Shown piece by piece: positions 20,820 to 32,295 of a stretch of DNA of 64,000 nucleotides; position 1 is the stretch's first letter; each line of letters begins with the position of its first letter. Both the position numbers and the translations under genes were made by a program. Source of the stretch: Phragmites australis (taxonomy: Eukaryota > Streptophyta > Magnoliopsida > Poales > Poaceae); the NCBI RefSeq assembly GCF_958298935.1, contig NC_084922.1, positions 14,572,501 through 14,636,500 on the forward strand, given 5' to 3'. A model generated the notes under the pieces. That model was not told where the DNA came from. It searched no databases and saw only the letters and a list, made by a program, of their open reading frames with translations.

Positions 20820-22270
20820 ATGGATCGGTTTGGAATTGTTCTGGATTCAGAATATGTGCACAGGGAATATGCATGTCAGCTGATATATATTGTGGTCAAA
20901 ACTGAAACTGGATTTGGATATCGACACCAAGAGAAATTAAAGTTCCCAACATTCTAAGGTAGCATATATAAGACGTATTCGAAATCTATTCCGCCTCTTC
21001 CCCCGATATTATGAGAAACTCTGCGATTACGACACCGGTTCTGAACCAAACGCAAAAGCAGGTAAGTGCTCGATCCATATATACACACTAATTATGGAGT
21101 GCACAAACATGATATGTGGAAAGCGAGAGTTGGCGGAGGCAAATATATCAATATACTTTGTCAATTTATGTGCTAAACCATTACGCCACGTAAGAAAGCA
21201 AAATCCTTATCTTTGCTTTGAATTCCTAAACGAAAATTGTGGACTGCATGTCTGCATCTGTCTCAGCCCATTTTCCTTATCCTTGTTTTGTTCTAGTCTA
21301 TCCTTCTGAACTTAAGTCAAGAAAGTGACGAGTCAAACAAGAACATTGCAGATACAAAATTCGCTACCTGCTAACATCACAAAAGATTCAATTAACGGCA
21401 CTGAATATAATCTGGTGGCATATATATTCTCCGAGGATTTATTGTTTGCAAGCCTTGTGATTCCCCGATACTTCCATGAATTCTGGTCTAGTTTGCAGTG
21501 GTCGACTGATGAGCATGTGCGAAGCGGTCCCGTTCCATGTTTCCAATTGTTCGGTAGCGCACTAGAAAGACCTTCCTAGGTTTTTTCATGGACGTCATGA
21601 GAGCAGCTAGTTAGGAGGACTACTTTATGAATCATAAGTTTTTTTTTTCTTTTTGTTTGATCATACGCATCATGTGTTGCAAAAGAAAAAGTGGCACTCC
21701 CATATTTATAGTTAGGGATGTGTAGAAATGCAATTGGGACATAGTAGTAGTAGCACATGAAGATTTTCAGAACGGTTACCAAACTTATGGTTTGGTTTGG
21801 AGTAGTTTCTGTCGTTGAACTGAAACTGGATCTCGATTTTGACACCTAGGAAACTTGGTTCCCGGCATCCTAAGTTTGCATAAGACGTACTAGAAATATA
21901 TTTCGCCTCTTCACCCGATCTTTCAAAAATGACACTGCGATTACGACAGCGATTCTGACTTCTGAACCAAACGCAAACGCAGATAAGTGCTCAATTTACA
22001 TGACCACACTATACACAAAAAATGATACGTGGAAAGAGAGAGTTGGCAGAGACAAATATATCAATCTGCTTTTGCCAATTTATGTCCATACGATTACGCC
22101 ACATAGGAAAGCAGAATCCCTATCATATCCTTGCTTTTATGCAGTTGACAGATATGATCTGGATATGCGCAGATATATTGCTTGCGATTTGCAAAACAAA
22201 ATTGTGGGCTGCATCCGGCTCTCTTCCCGTTTTAATTCTTGTCATGCAAATATATTCAGAGTGACAGCAG
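20820..22270. repeat. Diverged segmental duplication, two direct copies
   Basis: Copy 1 (about 20825-21320) and copy 2 (about 21780-22250) share ordered motifs. Examples are CTGAAACTGGAT, GAACCAAACGCAAA, CGTGGAAAGAGAGAGTTGG (or a close variant), CAAATATATCAAT and ATTACGCCAC. A smaller matching piece, TTCGGTAGCGCACTAGAA, precedes the copies at 19893 and 21550. The TA/modular block therefore interrupts copy 1. The small frames in both copies are not conserved as proteins. Confidence 0.65.
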
Positions 22271-22325
22271 CTTCACATAAATATATACGTGATCTTTTCT
22301 AAGAGGCGAATCGCGTAGGCATATA

Positions 22326-22583
22326 CACCCTCCAGTCCAAAATAAATATTGTTTTAGATATCAATGCGGTTTCTAAAATATAACTTTAACTATTACTTTT
22401 TATTATAATATATTGATATAACTAACAAAAAATATACTATTACAAAAGTACTTTTCGAGATAAATTTACCGTATAATTTTTAAGTATCTAAACTCAATAT
22501 ATGAAAAATAATTTATAAATAAAATTTAAAACAATTGATTACATGTAACGCAAAACATATTTATTATTTTAAAGTAGAGGGAG
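22326..22583. mobile_element. Stowaway-type MITE
   Basis: 258 bp with AT-rich interior. The termini are CACCCTCCAGTCC...AAATA and, inverted, CTCCCTCTACTTTAAAATA, close to the Stowaway consensus CTCCCTCCGTCCCAAAATA. The TA target duplication flanks it (22324-22325 and 22584-22585). Confidence 0.85.
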
Positions 22584-22889
22584 TATTCAGACATACATGA
22601 GACCGAAAAAAACTCGACCAAATGCATGCACAGCTCGATGGAGGGGAGAAAGTTTCAGGCATTCACTTGTCAGTTTGGATGTACGTCAGGATGGCTTGAA
22701 CATAGTTGCATTCACAGTTTATATTTAACTGTACGGATCCAGCCCCAAAATGGCAGTACTGTGTCATGCTAATGTATCTTGCCGTACGTCCTTCATGTCC
22801 TGAAGCTGGGAAATCTTGCCACGGATCAATCACACAGATCGAACAACTCAAAGTCAAACCATGAAACTAAACCGCGTGTGTTTAGAATA

Positions 22890-23890
22890 TGTTTTTCGTC
22901 CTTTCACACTATCCTTGTGAAGTAGTACTGTCCAATAGACGACAATAATGTTGCAGATACAAAATTTGCTACTAGCTATATATAAGTCTCAAGTTTTGTA
23001 GAGATTTAGCTCCAAGCTCTAAGTTAGATCTTAAATTTATAGAAAAAATAAAATAATTTAAATCTCTATTTTTAGATTAAAATAGAAGCAAATGACTCAT
23101 CTAAATATTTTTGGTGTACCCAATTCAAAGTCTACTGATAGATATGTATAAAAGTATTAATAATTTTTTCATCTGAAATCCATCAGAGATGTGTCAATCT
23201 CAAAAGGAGACTTCATCTGTCCTTAACAAAAAAAGACTTCATCCATGTTCCAATGTATTTAGTCTCACCTCAAAACTCATTCGCGAAGTAGAAATAAAAA
23301 TTACAAGAAGTCAAATTGGCCTAAGAATTCTATTTGAATTCAAACAGATAACCGTATGGTAATTAGATCATATATCTTTTATACGGACTCCTACGAAGAT
23401 GTTTAAATACAACCTAGAAAGGATACGAGATGGTCTTTCCAATGGATCTATCCCCAATTCAAAATTCATTTTGTACATACCGGAATCGCTTGAGAGAGAT
23501 GTGGTGTGATCCTCTCTCTATATATAGTTAGTCATAGATACTTGAACAATTCGGATTTTTCTTTGACTATTCTACCACTTTGTAGTTATTCCGTTTGTTT
23601 GGTTTGAGAAACTCCACTTATGAATTTTATTATATTCACAGTAAACTTTAAGATTGCATCTTATATTCTCTTGCTTGTGTTCTCCATTCACATGTAGAGA
23701 TAAACCTTTTTGGCAAGATCAACCGTGTTCAGCACAATTGATAATCATAGAGTAGTTGTGTAGTGGTTACGAGTGTTTCAATCTATTCTAGTCAGAATCT
23801 TTAGATAACCAACGTGGCTCCGCAAATCAATATATCTTAACACCTTTTAAAAGATTGGGCCATATTTCCATCAGTAGTGGTTGATTGATG
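22890..23890 (+). repeat. Probable decayed LTR-retrotransposon fragment
   Basis: A non-coding stretch with motifs common in grass LTR elements, such as GATCAACCGTGTTCAGCAC with the partner GTTGATAA and a run reading CTCTCTCTATATATAG near 23512. No matching second LTR was seen. The family is unknown. Confidence 0.3.
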
Positions 23891-24128
23891 ACTTGTGAAA
23901 TGCAATCCCCGGCATTTTAGCTAAGAAGAGAGAGCATGCATCTTCCAACTGCGTTTTTATACTATGTAATGTTCCAACTGCTTAAGAAACGAAAGAGCAG
24001 ACATCGGTGCAGGAATGATTGGATGCACATTTGCAAGCACTTGATTGGACGTTGAATCTTTAATCAATATGGATATGATTATTCGTCTTGCCATAATCAT
24101 GGGTGCAGGAAGCAGCGATTTGTTAGGT

Positions 24129-24880
24129 AGTTAAACTGGGATTTTTTAAATAATATTATTTTAATAGAAAATTATAAATATATTATTCAAAATGAGTAGA
24201 AATAGGTACCAGTTAGCACTTCAATTGCCGGCTAGTCACCTATCGACAATCGGAGTACTGACATACCATTTGGCACATCCTCAGGAACGGTTGGCACTCC
24301 AATTGCCAACAGGTACTATGTCCCACTGATGATATTTAAAGAAAAATTCATAGCTTTTTAATATGATCTCGGATGAAGATGATTTTTCTATGAAAATTAT
24401 GCATATTAATGATATCTACAACTTTGTAATTGAACACTTTTCAATTTGAATCTGTTAAATGCCCAAAAAAGTGGCTATAAATTCCATATCTAGTTTTTTC
24501 AGATCTGAAATTTATAACCACTCTTTTGGGTATCTAAATGGAATCAAATGGAAAAGGTTCGATTACAAAGTTGTATCATTGGTAAGCATAATTTTTATAT
24601 AAATACCGTCTCCATCCGAGATCATATATAAAAGTTATGATTTTTTTACTATCATCTGCAGAACACAGGACATGTTGTTAATTGGAGTGCCAACAAATCC
24701 GCGGGGAATTACATGTCATCTATTTGGTTATTGACAAGGGACTAGTTGGCACTTCGATGCCGATTGCTGGCTAGTCGGCAATTGGAGTGCCGACTAGCAC
24801 CTATTTCTATGACTTTCCATTTTGAATATCATTTTTTTTATTTTTAATAAAATAATATTATTTAAAAAATCGTTAACTGG
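24129..24880. mobile_element. 750-bp foldback (long inverted repeat) element
   Basis: Nearly the whole stretch is one inverted repeat of about 360 bases per arm around a short centre near 24490-24510. The left arm reads AAACTGGGATTTTTTAAATA...GGTACCAGTTAGCACT and the right arm is its reverse complement with about 80% identity (by eye). Inner parts pair as well, for example GTGGCTATAAATTCC with GAAATTTATAACCAC. There is no ORF. It resembles long-TIR MITEs. Part of its text (GAAGATGATTTTTCTATGAAAATTATGC...CAACTTTGTA) resembles sequence inside the CACTA element at 32630-32740. Confidence 0.75.
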
Positions 24881-25229
24881 TATGGTGCATATACCTTCTG
24901 TGACAAGCAACCACGGCTCGGCCCTAAAAATTGCATGTTAAGTGGTTTATTGTAAACTTATGAGGATTTTATCAATTTTATTATTGGTTAGTAACACTGA
25001 GAGTTGTCTAAATTACATTTGCTTAATTAAATGTGTGATCGGCTATAAAGATAACAAGCACATGCTCAATATTCGACGTGCCTTGTGCTAACACACAGCT
25101 AAACCAGCCATCACAACAACCAACCAATTAAACTGAGTATAATTCCGTATTCCCGGTACATACATGCCAAGATCACATATGTACTTTACAAAATGTTCAT
25201 CACAATACGGTTAAAAAAGTGTAAGTTAT

Positions 25230-25925
25230 ATTACAACACGGTTCGACATAAATTATCAGAGTAAAATTTTATGCCAAGTTATCAACAAACTTGGCCCAAA
25301 CGAGGACTAGAAGCTATAGCAAGCTCATCTCTAATACATCGTTCATCTAATATGCAGCAGAATTTGTACAACAAAATAACAAAAGTGGCCAGTGATGCTT
25401 TTTTCCTTAAGCATCATTGGGTTAGTCTCGTATCACTTGGCTTTACTCTTCCACATCGCCAACATCAACAGGGTAGAAGTATCCAAATACCGGCTCGTCC
25501 TTACCTGCAACAAAAACTCAACAATGTCACCGTGAGTATGAAGGTACTTGCTAAACTTAAACATATGGGTATAAATATTCCCAACTCGAAGGATAATGCA
25601 TTTGGATGGTGACAAGGGAACTAAGCCATAAGCTAACACATTTGTTTAAATGCCATTTTAATCATCTTTATACATGAGTACCTAAGTATAAAGACTTAAG
25701 TGACTCAAAACCAACCATACCACTATTGTCCCAAATCCTAACCATAACCATAATTAGTAACCTTAAATAGGTGGTCAACCCAAAGGGATCGCATCAACCA
25801 TTCACTATCATACTCATCCATGATGAGCATGACCATCATCTCAGGATCATCACGTGACTCTACAACGAAGTGTCATGTATCCAAGAATGCTCATGACTGA
25901 GAGCGTGGCTATTCAAATAGTTTTC
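25230..25925 (-). repeat. Inverted fragment of the LTR-like family (3' part)
   Basis: Read on the minus strand this matches the end of the plus-strand copy at 28455-28970. Shared ordered motifs are GGGTGTGAAAAC...GCTCTCAGTCATGAGCA, then AGTACCTTCATACTCACG and a following splice-like GCAG. The 113-codon frame at 25271-25612 is not protein-like and is treated as chance. Confidence 0.55.
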
Positions 25926-28900
25926 ACACCCTGCAATGGAATCATAAGTATTATGTTTTATGTTGAGCATTATGTTCATTTGTTGAGTGCTTGCTAGTTT
26001 CTAATAGTAACTTAACTTTGCGTAGAGTTTTAAAAATAACTGATGTTAGAGTTTTTCTTTTAGTTAAGCTCCGCTTGGGCGTTGTGAGTGAATCCATTAA
26101 ACTGGGCTCATCTTGTATTGCAATCATGGCACAAAAATTTCTAGAATTTTTGGAGCACTAGAGCACCTCCTGTTGGGTTATTAAAGGAGAGAACAATATG
26201 AGGATAGAAAAAAAGAAATAAGTTTGTAGCTGAGTTAGTGTTGTATCTCTAGCAAGTAGGGCCCATATGAGCTGGCCAGCCCACCACCTCTCCTTCTCAT
26301 TAGCACCAGCAGCACCCTTCTCCCCCCACCTCACTCTCTATCATGTGCTCCCTCACTTCCCAACCGAGCAGCCCCAAAGACAGCAGGAGCTGCTGCTCCT
26401 CCCCTCCCTCAAACTCTCTCTTTTCTCCCCAAACCCCTCCATCAAGAGTAAGAATCAAGGTATGCATATGGTACTCTCGCAATCCCTAGATTCTAGGTTT
26501 CCCATCAATCAAAGTATTTTTCACATGCATGAATATTTCCTCGCTGTTCTTGAGCTCTTTCTCTTATTTGGTTGAGCAACAAGAAGCTACAGTTTACCTT
26601 CTCTTCACCGAGCTTTTTCCCTCCGATTCTAAACCCAACTGACGGTCACAAACCTTGACAAGTACCTTGGGTAAGTCTCCTAGGTTTCTCATGGCGTGAA
26701 TGCATGAATTGGTTGGGGGTAAATTCGAGTTTTTGCAGCTGCATTCTTGTAGTGCAAATTACTTTTGTGTTCTTGGAGAAATGGAGCTAGTGGGAGAGGT
26801 TTGAATGAGATAGAGCTAATGATTCGTGCTTGTGGAGTGGATATTTTAGGTCTAGAATCCATGTATTAGTGTCAATACATGATTATATGGGTTAAATTTT
26901 AACATGCAAGTCAAATCGACCGATGGATCATCGAAAAACTCACTTTCTGCTATAGTTCGGAAGTTATGGTTAATCCTAGCTAAAAATACCCGAGAACTCT
27001 ATCCGGAAGTTCCGGGTTAATCCAAGTAAATTTAACTGAGAACCCTCAACCGGAACCTCACCTGGAACATCCGATAACCCAAAAGTTCCGACCTTAACAT
27101 GGAACTTCTGTATTTACTGTTCATCAAGCTTTTTTTACTTTGCTGATAGCTTGTATATTTCATAATTAATCCATACGAACTTCAAAGATCATGAAACCAG
27201 TTGCATTAGCTTTGTATGAGTGTGAACTACATGTTAAAAATATTGGGAACTCAAAAATACTTTTTGATAATTAATTAATTAATTATGTTTTAGCTCAATT
27301 AAATCACAATTAGTTAATATCATGTCCTAAAATTATGGAATCACCTGGACAATTCATTTTATGATATGTGCTATATAGGAAAAATATACTTTGGCATGTA
27401 AATGTTGTTTAAATCTTGAAGCTCATTTAATCATATAGCTAGCTTAATTACGATCCTTTTGGAACAGACCTTACATAAATCTTTTATATCATGAGCTTTC
27501 GCACTTCAATTCATATGATTTTTGTTGCGTCATGTTCTTTACTCGGTACATCATCTCCCAGTATATTTTCATAGCATTCGGTTCATGTATCGTAGCATTT
27601 CGTCACGTTAATTGTGATGCACCATTTTTTCTTTTAGCGATCGACGAACCAAAGAGCAATGGGGGTATTCTTGAGGTGGAACATGATTGTGATTTTGTGT
27701 GTGAAGCAACTGAGCATCAAGGCAAGCATCTAAGTATATTTTACCTCATATTTTGGATTATGTGGAGTCTAATTTGATAAGTTATTGTTTTATGTATGTT
27801 ATGCATGTTAACGAGTCTGTATCAGGTTTTATAGGTAGAACCTATGTTGATGCATCTCCTACCTTGAACTACTGATATTTCCTATCCTTGTAACCTAGGT
27901 ATAACATGTCATTGTTCAACTTAAAATTATCTGATATGCTTAGCAATGAACATGTCACTGGTAGAAGTCAAGCGGTGGAATGTTCCATCGTTTGCGAGTA
28001 TATGAATTAATTACTTCACAATGAAAACAATGCTGGGGTTGTATGAGTGTGAGGATGAGACGAGATGTGGGTGGTGCTAGGGGTAGGTCGGGAGAGGAAT
28101 CCGGATACCATAGACCACTTACATCGGTTAAGCACCGATTGTTGGTGCCGTTGGCTTTAGCACTTTTTTGTACTTACCACATGTCAATCTAATGGTAAGA
28201 TAAGTCAAGTATCGTAAGTCGCTGCATTCATTTGACTCATAAATGTGAGAGAGAAGGCTTATAGAGGCACCTGAGGTTGGGCTAGTAAGTCATCGTACAC
28301 TTGGGATCTAGGTGGCCTGCACATGGCTCGGCATCGGAACAAAGGTTCGGGGTGACTACGTGAACAGTTGTCACGTGAATCATCGCTTGGAACCGATGGA
28401 TTGTATGGAGAGTGGTCTCGTGATGTGTGGGCAAAGGAGTATCCCCTGCAGGGTGTAAAACCCTTTTGAATTATCGCGCTCTCGGTCATGAGCACACTTA
28501 TGTCCATCCGCATTAGTCGTAGAGTTCCAAGGTTGGGTTATAGTACGTTGGGAAGTGGTTGTGATGATAGATGATGAGACGAGATGTATCAAGTTATAGT
28601 TACGTTTATGTTAATGTTCTCAGGATATGAGAGTAAAAGTTTTAGGTTGTAGTTGCTCACATTTGAGTCGAATGCTGCTATTTGCATGTAAATTCACTTA
28701 ATCTTATGGCCGATTTCTTGCTACTTTACTAAAATGTATAATCCTTGGAGTCGGTTATTATATGTACTCAATATGGATTAAGTCTTGTGAGTACCTTCAT
28801 CCTCACGCTGCTTGTTTGTTTTTTAGGTGATAATAGATGCCGGTTACTTGGATCCCACCGAGAGTGGTGTGGTGGCGAGAAGTCATTATACTACCTCTAA

Positions 28901-28970
28901 CCCCGATCGGTTTCCTTGTGGGCAAATGATGTCATCGATTTTGTTTCTTTAGATATTTTCCACTACAATT
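25926..28970 (+). repeat. LTR-like repeat, copy A
   Basis: Long non-coding repeat with a C-rich leader at 26270-26460 and CCGGAAGTTCCGG-type palindromic motifs near 26990-27110. Its 3' half (about 27490-28830) aligns in order with copy B (about 30960-32280). Shared pieces are GATCGACGAACCA, ACTGAGCATCAAG, GGTAGAAGTCAAGCGGTGGAATGTTCC, GATGTGGGTGG, and CTTGCGAGTACCTTC-like ends. It is probably the LTR or a large non-autonomous (LARD-like) element. No gene. Confidence 0.5.
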
Positions 28971-29239
28971 TGCGTATGTTTACGCTAATTAATACCCTGT
29001 CTTTTGTCTAATGTATCAACTTTTATATTTTGAACCATAGTTTAATCATGATGTTATGATATTCATATTGGTAAATGTAGGTGTGGGTAATGGCTTTCCT
29101 GGAAATTACCAAAGCACACATACCGGGACTGCGGAATTGGATTCAGTTTACTCATTGGGGGTTGCGATTGTTGTGATGAGATGTGTGTTAGCACATGGCA
29201 CGTTGAGAGACGAACATGTGCTAGCTCACATCTTATTAA

Positions 29240-29782
29240 GTGATCACCATAATGATTAATTCGAATAAAGTTTAGATGGATCCTGACAGGGGTATAACTT
29301 TACCCATAAGACACAAGACCATTCAGCTCATGCGACCTGCCAAGCACACAACAGGGTATTTGTGTAAACCTTTCTCATATGAGCTACATCAGACTGACCC
29401 GTGCCTACACTGCTGAGGATACCTAATTTCCACTGGGGCTCTTCCGCATTGGAGACCCCTAGGGTCTTCCCCATTCCAATATAAACTTCTCCATCTCATC
29501 ATTTTTCTTGATGCACCGCAAGGTCACAGGTTAGTTGATGCACACAATATAAGATATTCAGCTCATCTGTCCCATATAGGGATATGTGGTAAGTACAATA
29601 AGTGTTGGGCATAGGCAAACATTGAACGGTGCTTAATCAGCTCAAGTCTCGTAATCCAACACCACTTTACCACATTGACTTAACTTTCATGCAAAGATTA
29701 TATTACAAGTCCTACAACTCGTGAATGATGGAGACATCCACTGCTCGACTTCTATCGGTATGCTAAGCATAGCTAAGCTTAT
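29240..29782 (-). repeat. Inverted fragment of the LTR-like family (middle part)
   Basis: On the minus strand this matches the middle of copies A and B: GATAGAAGTCGAGCAGTGGA, GTACTTACCACATAT, then GAATGGTCTTGTGTCTTATGGGTAAAG and CCCCTGTCAGG. It lies between copies A and B in opposite orientation, directly before the start of B. Confidence 0.5.
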
Positions 29783-32292
29783 TGTCACACCCCAAAATCC
29801 ATACCTAATCATAAAGCACGCATATGCATCATGGCATTATGTTTAATGTTTTTGGATTTTGTTTTGAGTATTCAAAATGTTTTGTGCTACGTCGTTAAGC
29901 AACTTGATGTTTCCACCATATACCTATGAGTGGGGAACTGTTTTGAAGTAGTTTAGATAGCCCAAAACCATTTAGGAAGGAAGGAAAAAGAATTGGTAGA
30001 AAAGAGAAAAAGGAGGGAGAACTTTCTGCATGTGGGCCCAACCCATGGTCTGACCAGCCTACCCGTGATCTGACTGCTAGAGCTTAGAACCCCCACTTAA
30101 AACCAATCGATCACCACTCTTCTCTCTCCCTCACTCATTCATTTTCTTCCCCACCCAAGAGAGAGAGAGAGAGAGAGAGAGAGGGCAAGGAGAGGTCCCT
30201 CACCATTCCTCCACCTCAAGCTCAACGGAAGCCGAAGATTAAAGGAGAAAGTCGCTCGCGAGTTCCCCACGTCGTCCCCGAGCTCATCCCCATGCACCCC
30301 CCTCATCGGAGCAAGCCTCAAGCTTTTCTTCCACGTTCATCTCCACATTGAAGCTTCCCCAAAGGCTACCAACCCTCTAGAAAGCTTCCCCGCACCAAGG
30401 TGGAACTCCACAACCCCTTCCCCCTCTTTCCCGCAAGTTCCCTCACTCCCCATAGCCATAGAACCGAGCTCCACCTAGCCATGGATGTTGATCCATGGGG
30501 CCTAAGCTTTTGGCCCCATACATGTCGCCCAAACCACCAAATATGAACTTTGTTACACTTATAGAGTGTTTTGGTACCACCCTTGGTCGAAGACATCATC
30601 GGAGCCTTTGCCGGTGATCACACCATGGTGCTGCTAGCCAGGCCTAGTGGTTTGATCACCACCTAGGTCGTTTTGACCGCTACCTGGGCCAGTTTGATCG
30701 CCTGGTTGGACTTGGTTGGCTAGTTTTTGGAATCAGACTCCATAATCAGGAGTCAGAACACCACTTCGCCAGTCTGACCGCCAGACCCTACAGTCTGACT
30801 GCCATGGGTTCGGTCAGACCATCATAGCTACTTAATACCATTTTCTCCTCTGCTCGACCCTCACTCGGTCTGACCACCAGACACCCAAAACCTAGTGAGC
30901 TTAGTTTATCCCATGTGATGTTTAGATACCTTCTAGCTCAATCATTTAAACATTCTTTTACAAATGTTTTCATGAGATGTCACGTTGCATCTTGTTCATG
31001 GTCATGCATCGTAAATCATACTTTATAGCATTATATCATGCTTATTGTGATTCATTTTCACTCTTTTAGTGATCAACAAACCAGAGTATAATGGGTTTCC
31101 TTGAGGCGAAATCGTGGTTGATCTTGTTTGCGTAACTGAGCACCAAGTCAAGCATCGATGCATATTCCTCTTATATTTTGGTGAGTTGCTGGTCAATTTT
31201 GTTAGATATTGCTATGTGTCGTATATGCATGTTTAGTGAGTCAATATTTGGAAATCGGGTATCACCTATCTTGTTGCATTTACCCCTATCTTGTTAGTGA
31301 TGATCTACATCCTTGTAACCTGGGGATAACCATGTTAATGTCTAACTTAAAATTTATCTGAAATGTATAGCAATGCATAAGTTACTGGTAGAAGTCAAGT
31401 GGTGAAATGTTCCATCGTTCGTGAACTATAGGGCTAAATTACTTTTCACGATAAAACTATTGTTGGGAAAATGAGTTGTGAGAATGAAACAAGATGTGGG
31501 CGGTGTTAAGGGCAGGTCAGGAGAGGGGTTCGAATGCCATAGACCGTTTGCATCGTTTAAGCACATTCGTTAGCACTATTTAATTAAGCACGTTTCAGTA
31601 CTACCACATATCCAAATAGGGTAAGGATGAGCCAAGTATCATAAGTGGCCACGTTTATTTGACTCATGTGCCTATTATGTGAGCGAGAGGACTTGTAAGA
31701 GGCACCTAAGGTTACTCCAAGAGTACACCTAGGTGACCTCCATAGACTTGGGCATGGGAACAAATGTTCGGGGTGAGTACGTGAATGGTTGTCATGGGAA
31801 TCATCACTTGCAACCGACGGGTTGTATGGAGAATGGTCTTGTGTCGTGTGGGTAAAGATATACTCTCCTGTGGGGGTGTAAAATCAATTTTAATTACCGC
31901 ACTCATAGTTATGAGCAAGCTTAATGTTTATTAGATGCCATCGTAGAATTCCATTTAGTATTGGTGGTATGGTGGTCATCTGTGGGAGAAGGTGAGGTGT
32001 TTCAGTTATGCTCTATGTTGAGATAACCATATTGATATGTTGGTTATGGTTATGTTCTTATGGTCAGCCTAGGATAGTCCAAATCTTAGGATATGTAGGT
32101 ACTCACATGTTTATGTCATTAAAGTGCCTTTCGCATAATTCAACTTAACTTTATGGCATATTCTTTGCTAATTTATCCAAATGTATTATCCTTATAGTCG
32201 AAAATATATATGCTCATACGAGTAAGACTTGCGAGTACCTTCGTACTCACTCTACTTTGTTGATTATTTTGCAGAAAAAGTTTAGAAGACAG
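29783..32292 (+). repeat. LTR-like repeat, copy B
   Basis: It starts TGTCACACCCCAAAATCC, a frequent LTR start in grasses. It has a GA microsatellite at 30160-30183, a C-rich leader and CAGTCTGACCGCCAGAC-type motifs at 30740-30830. Its 3' half aligns with copy A. It is cut at about 32292 by the CACTA element. No real gene is seen. Confidence 0.5.
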
Positions 32293-32295
32293 CTA

